DNA of 64,000 nt from Alopecurus myosuroides (Eukaryota > Streptophyta > Magnoliopsida > Poales > Poaceae): contig CM054060.1 in the NCBI GenBank assembly GCA_028641055.1, forward strand, positions 240,650,833-240,714,832, in the 5' to 3' direction. Position numbers and translations under genes: made by a program. Shown one piece after another: positions 55,762 to 64,000 of the stretch. The notes beneath the pieces were generated by a model. That model was given only the letters and a program-made list of their open reading frames with translations, had not been told where the DNA came from and did no database searches. Position 1 is the first letter of the stretch, and the number at the start of each line of letters is the position of its first letter.

Positions 55762-58700
55762 TGTCGCACCCGGACTTCTAAAGGATACTCGCCGTTCCGT
55801 TGAACAGTAGTAGATTGGATTACGGGGCTTACCGGCACCCGCATCCTCTTACGAGTAGGCCAACACACGTATGTGTGACAACCAACCCCTATCTGTTCAA
55901 CGTCGACGTAAACTATCCCATAGAAATCAGGACACTACCATTAACGTACTTCATACCATACACACATGGTACATCAACGGCTTTGAACAAACTGATAACA
56001 CAACATATCTCTAAGACACAAACGATTGAAATAAGTTGCAAATAGCTCTCACTAGAGTAGAGAAAAGCAAATACAATCATCCAGAGGACACATGTCCCAA
56101 CATAACATCATTACATCTCAGCGGAAGCATTCAAAGGGGTCTGAGTACAGACAAATCCAAATAGGCTTAAGAAGCCGGAAACTGAAATAAAGACGGAGCC
56201 CATCCACGATGTATCGGATCCTGCCCGGGTCCGCTAACTACTCGTCAGCAGCCTCGTCAAACTCCACGTAGTAGCCGTCACCTGGATCCTCGTAAGCGTA
56301 GTCTGCGGAAACCACAGCCCCAAAGGGGTCAGTACATAGATGTACTGGCAAGCAAGACTCACAGTTCACCAAAGTATAACCCGTCAACACCAAGTACAGA
56401 TGCCTTGGGTTCAACGGAAGGAAGGGGATGTAAAAGATGCTGCAACTGGCTGCGCTAACCAACTACAGAGATTCTACCATTTCCGGCTAACAGAAAGGAG
56501 ATAAGATCGAGTATTGTAACCAACTGAAAGATAACTTCAAACAAACCCATCCTGGATCTCTCCCCTTATCCAAAGAAGCAATCCGAGGATAACTCACACA
56601 GTTGGATTAAAGATGAATCAAGTTATTGTGACAATAATCCTATTACTAGTCAAGTTGTTAATCATGGGGTGTAAGGTTGTTAATCATTAGGTTCAAGTTG
56701 TCCTGAGTACTTGTTAGCCAGTACTTTCACCAAGTTAACCATAACCGCGGAAAACACGGCTTCTCGAGAAGATTTATCCCTGCAGGGTTGCACCAATTTG
56801 GCCGTACACGTATGAATAACCCGCCAGATGGGATGCCTCCCACCAAGCGGGGAACTCAACACAACTCAACTCTTCTTCGCATCAAGCCCAAAGCACCTTG
56901 GGCGCACGGCTAATCGAGCCCAGAAGAAAATGGACCCTCATAGCACTCTAAGAACGTGTCCCCCTATATGCCGACTACAAAAGTTCCACCCTGCGCTGGG
57001 CTCGCAAAAACATGCATGCGGCAAATGGAAAAACACGAACTAAATGAGATGATTTGGACGAGATGCGAACCGAATCAAATTGAGGGGGGCGCCCATACTC
57101 GCTTCCCACATGCGGGTAGTGCGCTCATCATGGATCAGTAGACAAGACACTTTTCCTATTAGGGTCGACACTAGCAGGCCTCAAAACCACACAGGGCCTC
57201 CTGCCGGTGCCTTATCATCAAATTTTTATTTAACAATAACATTAGCATGATTGATTGATTGATTAAACATCGAGCCCCTAGAACATAATAAAGATATAGT
57301 AACTGAAAGTAACGGGTAACAGACTCGAGCAAAACAACCTAAGCATGCTAGTAAGACACTGGCTCAAACCATAGGGTTGTAGGAGTGGTGGTGAGGCAAT
57401 ATCAGGGTTAAGGGATTCATGTGATAGGTTCGTAACAGAAACAACTACCACTAAGGCTAGCAGAAATAGACAACGGAAAGTATCGGTAACCAGGGTTGAA
57501 AGGAACACAATGGTTCATGTGAGTGATAACTTGCCTGCAAACTCAGCAGCCGGGTACTGAGCTAGATCCTCAGAAGGGGTGCTGTAAAGATCGTCTGTCT
57601 CAACGTCGTCGTCTATTCGAGAAGAAGCAAACAAACAAGACAGAAATATAAACAATCAATATCATGGCATAGTGCACAACCATGGGATGATGCATGTCAA
57701 GTTAATGGTTGCATCAAAATAAACTAGTTGATGAAGTGACACAATTTAAATGGACCCCTATGCAATTGGATTGCATATGGAAAAGGTCCATGCATTAAGT
57801 GGAAACAAATGATCTATAATTGATTAACAGGTGAAAGTTTGCTTATCATGATGCATGCATGATGATAACAACAAAATAACAACAACAGATGCAAGTGTTA
57901 AAGGAATTTAACAAGTGTTGGAAATTATTTATTAAGTTTGGAAAATTTGGGTTACTTAAAGATGTCACACAAGTATTTGTTGTTTTCATCAACTTAAAAT
58001 GTTCAAAACAAATAACAAAATTCATATTTGAAAATAATACCAAATTTTAGTTGGATTACATGTTTCAAATTTTGAAATAGGAGTTAGGATGAATTTATTA
58101 TGTCTTAAACAATATTAAACAAGTTTTAAATGAATTTAAAACAAGTTTGAATATTATTTGAATTTTATTTGGTAAAAACATAAATTCAAATTCACATTTG
58201 AAAAGTTTATGCTTTGATGGTTTGAAAACATATTTTGCATGTTCAAAAATATTTTATTTTGAGCAAGTTATGATTTTAACAAATTTAAATGAATTAAACA
58301 AGGATTAAATTATTTAGGCAATTTAAATTATTCAAACCATGAAACAAAATTTATATTTGAAAAGGTTATTCAAAATAGCAGGGAAAACATATTTTATTTA
58401 CATTTATTGGATTAAGAATGAATTAGTTATGGAATTTAGAAATTTGCATTTGAATTATTTGAATTCAAATTTGAATTGCATTTTGAAAATTCAAAACAGG
58501 AAACAAATGATACCAAAAGGTAGACAATTTAATTTAGACTAGTGTGCATATTTTATTTTCATTATTTGAGTCTATAAAATAAAAGTTATAAGGTTTTTAA
58601 AACCAGGGGCCAATCTGTTAAAATAAAGGACTAGTTTTTTATTACAGAAAATGTTTAAAACTTTTTATACCGTACTGGAACCTACCCCAGTCACTGCCAG

Positions 58701-60249
58701 GGGGGCCCTTGGCCTGCGCGTGCTCACGTGGCTGCTGTGTGGCTGACAGGGGGCCCTCCCTGTCAGCGTGGAGGTGGAAAAAGTTGGGGAAAAATCCCGT
58801 GCGGGAGCCAGGGCTCGATCCCGCGAGCTGGCCCTTGCGCGCACTGCCTGCTACCGCTGCGCTGCTTTCGTTTGTTGTCAGCTAACAAGGCGCGGGGAGG
58901 ATAACGTTACGAACCAAGTGTTAACTGAATTTTTTACGCGCGCAAGCAACTGAACTTCGTCAGAGATGCGGTCGCCGGCGGTGAGCCGTGGTGGTGCTGC
59001 GTGCTGCTGCGATCTGGGGTGTTGGATGCGTGTGCTGGACGTGCGCAAGCAGGAGAGGAGGAGAGGGAGGAGAACGGTGCGCTCACCACCGTGCGTCGAT
59101 GTAGCAGAGGGTCGGTGACGATGGCGTGACGGCGGCAGCTGCGACGGGGAAGAGGACGGCGGCGCGGACTCCGTGGCTCTCCGTGCTCCCTCCGGTGTCC
59201 AACGGGCAGAGGGTGGCTAGGTGGTGCGATTCCAACACTTAGATAGGTGGGTGGAGCTGCACGGCGACGGCGGTGGGCAAAGATTCAGACGGTGGTCGCC
59301 GGTGGGGAAAAACAGAGAGGGGAAACGACGGTGGGAGGTGGCGATCGGCGGCGGAGACGAGGGGATAGGGACCTAGGGGGCTAGGGTTAGGTGTCTAGGG
59401 CTCCGTGGGGTTCTTATAGGGTCCAGACGTCGAGGGATGCCGTCGGTGGCGAGCCACTGCCGCCGTGGCATGCTCCGATGCCCTGCCGTACCGCGGGGCG
59501 ACGGTGGCGGCCAAGCGAAACGGTACGCAGGGTTAACGGGCTGGGCTGCGCGCTAGTTAGGGGGTTAGGTGGGTTGGGCTGGGTAGGTGCCGCGCGCGCG
59601 GCTGTTTTCTTCTTTTATTTTTTTTGCTTTCTGTTTTTTTTGTAGCAATAGAAAAGGGAAAAGATTGGAGGGTTTTAGTGTTAGGAAAAATCCTAGAAAA
59701 TTAGGGTGAGCTCAAAATGTTAATTACAACCAATTACCAAGTTTGGATTTCAAAAAAATATTTAAATTTTTGTGCTGTTTGGAAATAAACCAAAATTGAA
59801 TGAATTTCTTTATTAGATGAACATTAATAAAAACACACTTTTAACTAGGGTGACCCCTATGCAATTATAAACAAATGAGTTAATTTGTGTTGAAAACATT
59901 CATAATTTCAAAGTGGTACTGTTTGATGCATTTGGTTTGAATTTTAAATGTGGTTTGGATTTTAATTGTTTGATTAAAACCATCATTTAAATAAGTGATC
60001 ATTAGGGAATAAAATGAAACAAATTGGTTGTTTTGATTTGCATTTCTTTATTTGAAAAAGATTGTAACATGACAAGTATGAAGTAAACATTTGAAATTGT
60101 TTGAGTTTCATTATGAAAACAAAATAAAACAGATGCAAACAAATAGTAAACAAATGCAAACAATGAAATAAACATGATGACATGATGCAATACTTTAATT
60201 AAACATGAAAACAAACATTCTAGGGGATTTTCATACTTGGGATGTTACA
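55762..60249 (-). repeat. 5' LTR of Tekay-Y (4,488 bp)
   Basis: Collinear with 45452-49931; the 8-bp net difference comes mainly from a duplicated GGCTCTCCGT-type stretch near 59175. Conserved block at 56721-56790 and tRNA-like module near 58811-58862. It ends GATGTTACA before the duplication AGAAG. Confidence 0.93.
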
Positions 60250-60254
60250 AGAAG
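60250..60254. repeat. Target-site duplication AGAAG of Tekay-Y
   Basis: AGAAG here matches 45447-45451. Removing the insert joins Tekay-X RNase H to its integrase region. Confidence 0.9.
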
Positions 60255-61482
60255 GTTTTATCTCTAGGTTAGCAAGATAACTAGAAGGAACAATTTCAAG
60301 GTTTAGCTTGGAGAACTCCTCATGAAGAGAAGGTTGAGCTTGTTGTATCATCAAGTTATTGCAATAGGACTTCCGGCTTAGCGCATCAGCCACGACATTG
60401 GCTTTGCCGGGTTGATAGTTGAGGCCCAAATCAAAGTCTTTAATTATTTCCAACCATCTTCTCTGTCTGAGGTTCAGATCCGGTTGGGTGAACAGATATT
60501 TCAGACTCTGATGATCCGAGTACAACTTACAGCGATTACCAAGAAGATAATGTCGCCATTGTTTGAGAGCATGGACCACGGCTGCTAGTTTGAGATCATG
60601 GGTTGGATAGTTATGCTCATGTGGTTTCAACTGACGAGAACCATAGGACACCACATGACCCTCTTGCGTTAACACACAACCGAGTCCTTATTGCGAGGCA
60701 TCACAGAAGATAACGAAGTCCTTGCTCGTATCAGGAAGAGCAAGCACAGGAGCGGTAGTCACTTTAGTTTTCAGAGTTTGGAAACTCTCTTCTGACTTTT
60801 CTGACCACTCAAACTTCTTGCCCTTCTTCAGAAGTTCAGTCATAGGTTTAGCAATTTTGGAGAAGTTCTCGATGAATCGACGGTAATAACCTGCCATCCC
60901 GAGAAAACTCCGAACATCCTTGACTGATTTAGGTGCTTCCCAATCCAGAATGGTTTGGACCTTGTCTGGAATCACGACAACACCTTCGGCAGACACCACG
61001 TGTCTGAGATAGATGAGCTCTTTCAACCAGAATTCACATTTAGAGAACTTGGCATACAACTTGTGCTCACGGAGTTTGGATAACACCAAACGCAAGTGTT
61101 CGGCATGTTCATGTTCGGTTTTGGAATAGACCAAGATATCATCGATGTAGACCACGACGAACTTGTCGAGATACTCCATGAATACCGAGTTCATAAGCCT
61201 CATAAATGTAGCTGGAGCATTGGTAAGACCAAAGGACATAACGGTGTACTCATAAAGACCATAACGAGTGGTGAAAGCCATTTTAGGAATGTCCTCTTTT
61301 CTGATCTTTATTTGATGGTATCCCGATCGTAGGTCCATCTTAGAGAAGACAGTTGCACCAGCTAACTGATCAAACAGGTCGTTGATTCTTGAAAGAGGAT
61401 ACTTGTTTTTAATGGTCACTGCATTCAGCGGCTGATAATCAACAACGAGACGCGGAACGTTTGTATCCTGCTTTCTTAACAA
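60255..61482 (-). pseudogene. pol: Tekay-X reverse transcriptase and RNase H, broken
   Basis: RT motifs [37 protein letters not shown] and YIDD (about 61145) are followed by the connection domain ([14 protein letters not shown]). A TAA near 60688 falls inside the RNase H start FCDASQ; beyond it, RNase H continues ([43 protein letters not shown]) to the Tekay-Y junction at 60255. A frameshift near 61470 separates it from the protease frame. The RT catalytic residues themselves are intact. Confidence 0.92.
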
Positions 61483-63173
61483 AGATGGTCGGACAACTCC
61501 AAGAAGATGTACTAGGTTGGATGAAACCTTTTTCTTCTAACTCCTCTATTTGTCGTTTCAATTCAGCCAACTCTTCTGGGGCCAGACGATAAGGTCTTTT
61601 GGACATAGGAGCGGTGCCTGGGACCAGCTCGATGACAAATTCCACACTTCGATCAGGTGGCATGCCAGGTAACTCTTCAAGGAACACATCAGGAAACTCG
61701 CTGACTACTGGCAATTCATGAATTTCAGGAGGGTAGTCAGCTTGCATAGAGTATAATTGTGATTCAGGTGAAAGTTGACGACACACTGATGGAGCTAGAT
61801 CTGCACACGTCCAACATTTCACACTAGCACCAGAAGGATCTGTCAAAACGATGGACTTGTGTGCGCAGTCAATTACAGCTCCAAACTTTTTGAGCCAGTC
61901 CATGCCTAGAATGACATCAATGTCAATTGACTTTAAGGCATAGAAGGTGGTAGGGAACCACCGATATCTAATATCGATCATGAGCTCTGGGATAACCATC
62001 GTGGTTCGCCAACTAAGCCCTGGGGACTGGACCACCAAAGACTTGGACATGTTTTGGAAAGGTATCCCATGCATTTCAGCGAACTTTACTGACATGAAGG
62101 TATGGGATGCTCCAAAGTCAAACAACGCTGTAGCCAGAATGGAGTTAACTCGAATTGTACTCCAAAGGATGCTTGGATCATTTTGAGCCTTCTCAAGTGT
62201 AACATGTGTTAAGCAAGCATGTATAGCACCAGTGTTCTTCACATTTTTGTTGGGCGGAGAAACTCCACGACCAATTTTCTTCTGAAGACAGTCTCGAGAA
62301 AGATGACCCGGCTGACCACACTTGAAACACATAAGATCAGGTGGTTTAGCAACTGACGGAGGCGGACGAGGAACGTGTCCCTCATAACTGGGTGCAAACA
62401 TGGCTCTAGGAATAGCACTGTATGGTATGAACACACGGCGCTTCTTGGAGCCAGAGGAAGTTGCACAAGAATTACCAGCATCCCATTTTACAGCAATCTC
62501 CATCTCCTTTCTGCCATATTCAAGGGTAATAGCCTGATTATACAACTCCTGGAAACTCTGGAAATTGAAAGGAAGCAACTCATAACGGAGGGTTGGGTTC
62601 AGACCCTTCCGAAATAGTTCCTGCTTGTCCTCATCATCTCTGACATCACGAGGAGCATAGCGAGCCAAACGGATGAATTCTCACCCGTAAGGTTCAACAT
62701 TCATGTTTCCCTAAGTGAGATCGAGGAATTCCTTCCTTTTAAAGTCCATGATTGCCTTTGGAATATAAGCATCACGGAACGCAACACAGAACTCTGCCTA
62801 GGTGACCCTGCAACGCCAAAAAACCTTCCCACCAAGCAACAGCAGCACCTTCTAGCTTGTAGGTGGTGAAGTTCACACGGTCATTATCTTGGACATGAAG
62901 AGCAACAAACTTGCGCTCAATTGTACAAAGCCAGTCATCAGCATCCAGAGGCTCCTTGGAATCAGCAAAGGTAGGAGGCTGAGCTTTGAGAAAACTCCCA
63001 AGTGTAACACCTTCAGCGCGACGTTCAGTATTCTACACCACACGTTCAAGAAGATGTTCACTTCTTAGGCGGCTGGTCTCGATATTCTGCAGAACCTGTG
63101 CCATTGTGGGAGAAGGCGGAACTTCTGCCTCAGGAAGATTACGTCCACGATGTCTACGAGTACCACCGGACAT
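61439..63173 (-). pseudogene. gag-pro: Tekay-X gag and protease, broken
   Basis: Gag appears to start at the ATG at 63173 (MSGGTRRHRGRNLP). The N-terminal capsid part is interrupted by a stop near 63035 and frame breaks around 62660-62860. From 62668 the frame is open: capsid C-terminus (ELFRKGLNPTLRYELLP), CCHC knuckle CFKCGQPGHLSRDC and protease LFDFGASHTFM. Related elements have D-T-G or D-S-G at the protease active site, so the D-F-G here is probably inactivating. The linker [13 protein letters not shown] sequence leads into RT; the frame is lost near 61470. It is more decayed than Tekay-Y, as expected of the older host copy. Confidence 0.88.
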
Positions 63174-63658
63174 CCTGAGTAAAAAGGAGAGAAACCATGA
63201 ATAACACATTCATGAAAGGAGAAACAACGGAATGGTATACATGATAGTTCAACGGAGACAAGATATAGGACATTATGTTTAAGGAGAAAGTCACATCATC
63301 TAAAAGAACAACCGGGAATCACACAGAGATGCAACCCCGGCTATGGAATTGATAGATCAAAGGACTCGAGTTAGTCAAAACTTGGGAGGTTAGCAACCTG
63401 ACACGATGTACCGAAAAGAAAACACCCAACGGTTTTGAACCTAGTTTTGAAGGTAACAGGAGAGAGGAACACCTTTTCAAATCAAATGAGATAAGGAGGC
63501 TCAGAGTTAGAATGACACCAGATAAGGAGTAAAAAGAGTTCCTAAGAAGGTTTTCACAACTCATTTGCAAGTTCAAAATAGTTTTCGCAAACACTAGACT
63601 CAACATCGACCAATAGCAAAGGGTTTCCTACAGACAGTCCTGCTCTGATACCATGACC
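63174..63658 (-). other. Tekay-X leader and primer-binding site
   Basis: Untranslated leader between PBS and gag. PBS TGGTATCAGAGCAGG lies on the minus strand, ending at about 63653. The leader is only about 470 bp, with no counterpart of the extra ORF found in Tekay-Y. Confidence 0.75.
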
Positions 63659-64000
63659 TGTCAGACCCCGGACCCAGAGATATACAAACTGTCATGTGCT
63701 CCTAGCAATAGATTCACAAGGGCTTCAGGGTTACCAGCCCCGGCCGCAACAAACAACGGCAGGCAGACCGGATTCATCGGCACATAGTCCGGATCCCCGG
63801 TCTACTACTCCTTGTGTCCATGCTAGTCATAACCAGATATGTATACCCAAGCGTCCATGAGTCGGATGAAACTGAAGGAACGGGACCAAAGTTATACAGA
63901 GCTGCTATGTGTCCAGAAAGTGCAACAACAATCGAGGGTTACTGGGGTTACCTCGCCCCAGGCCGAATATCTTCGGCAGGCGGGCTCGGACATGGATCAT
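63659..64000 (-). repeat. 5' LTR of Tekay-X (partial)
   Basis: The first 342 bp on the plus strand match 40426-40767 with about nine substitutions and no obvious indel. The rest is beyond the window. Confidence 0.9.

Larger units (their letters stand above)
45452..60249 (-). mobile_element. Tekay-Y: complete, nearly intact chromovirus (14.8 kb)
   Basis: Flanked by the duplication AGAAG (45447-45451 and 60250-60254). Minus-strand order: 5' LTR 55762-60249, PBS 55747-55760, extra ORF 54569-55384, gag-pol 49970-54358, PPT (complement 49932-49950), 3' LTR 45452-49931. By eye the LTRs differ at about 20 sites in their first 1.44 kb. Only one nonsense codon breaks gag-pol. This is the youngest element in the nest. 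Confidence 0.96.
40426..64000 (-). mobile_element. Tekay-X: chromovirus (Ty3/gypsy), interrupted by Tekay-Y, 5' LTR runs off window
   Basis: Minus strand: 5' LTR (63659 to beyond 64000), PBS, gag, protease, RT, RNase H, [Tekay-Y insertion 45452-60249], integrase, chromodomain, PPT (complement AGTCTACCCCCCTTAC at 43975-43990) and 3' LTR (40426-43974). The LTR start TGTCAGACCCCGGACCCAG is identical at 40426 and 63659. In the 342 bp of 5' LTR visible I count about nine substitutions against the 3' LTR. The C-terminal chromodomain and domain order define it as a Tekay-type chromovirus. Confidence 0.92.

Noticed and set aside
1..64000. Host protein-coding genes, rRNA, organellar inserts, CRISPR arrays
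   Set aside because: No conserved host domain, rRNA sequence, organelle-like gene order or spacer-repeat array was seen; coding signals are all retroelement-related or unrecognised.

Overview
The window is intergenic DNA from a large-genome grass, most likely a Pooideae species (Triticeae or a relative). The evidence is that almost every base belongs to plant LTR retrotransposons of types abundant there: Tat-type and Tekay-type Ty3/gypsy elements, an Athila-like element and a Sirevirus-type Ty1/copia element, stacked inside one another. I see no host protein-coding gene, no rRNA and no convincing tRNA gene. Family names are judged from protein motifs and LTR, PBS and PPT structure by eye; no database was searched. 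Element names (Tat-A and so on) are local to this report.

Layout, left to right. 1-1951: gag and 5' LTR of Tat-A (minus strand, continues off the left edge). 1952-4074: older DNA with a copia fragment, a hAT-like terminus and a broken Ala/Gln-rich ORF. 4075-11699: Tat-B (minus), made of 3' LTR, an intron-containing gene on the opposite strand, and pol. It is cut in RT by a Sirevirus (plus, 11700-25695) with 5' LTR, PBS, gag, pol and a third ORF. That third ORF is split by a 4.47-kb solo LTR (21083-25550, TSD CACTC). 25696-about 35488: Tat-C (minus), same LTR family as Tat-A, again with an intron-containing antisense gene between pol and the 3' LTR. About 35489-40425: Athila-like element (minus) without visible pol. 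40426-64000+: Tekay-X (minus, 3.5-kb LTR). Its coding region is interrupted between RNase H and integrase by a complete Tekay-Y element (45452-60249, TSD AGAAG, LTRs about 4.48 kb).

The order of insertion reads directly from the breaks: Tat-B, then Sirevirus, then Tat-C, then Athila-like, then Tekay-X, then Tekay-Y, a six-deep nest. Decay agrees. Tekay-Y has one nonsense codon in a reading frame of 1,463 codons, while the older elements carry several stops and frameshifts. Many of the stops can be explained by C-to-T or G-to-A change.

The most unusual content is extra coding capacity beyond gag-pol. (i) Tat-B and Tat-C each carry a multi-exon gene opposite to gag-pol with its own TATA box and GT-AG introns. 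(ii) Tekay-Y has a sense ORF upstream of gag whose N-terminal part resembles a double-stranded-RNA-binding fold. (iii) The Sirevirus third ORF appears to have its own TATA box, a 7-base first coding exon and a 498-bp intron. Palindromic CCGGAATATTCCGG motifs recur both in the Sirevirus LTR and upstream of that ORF.
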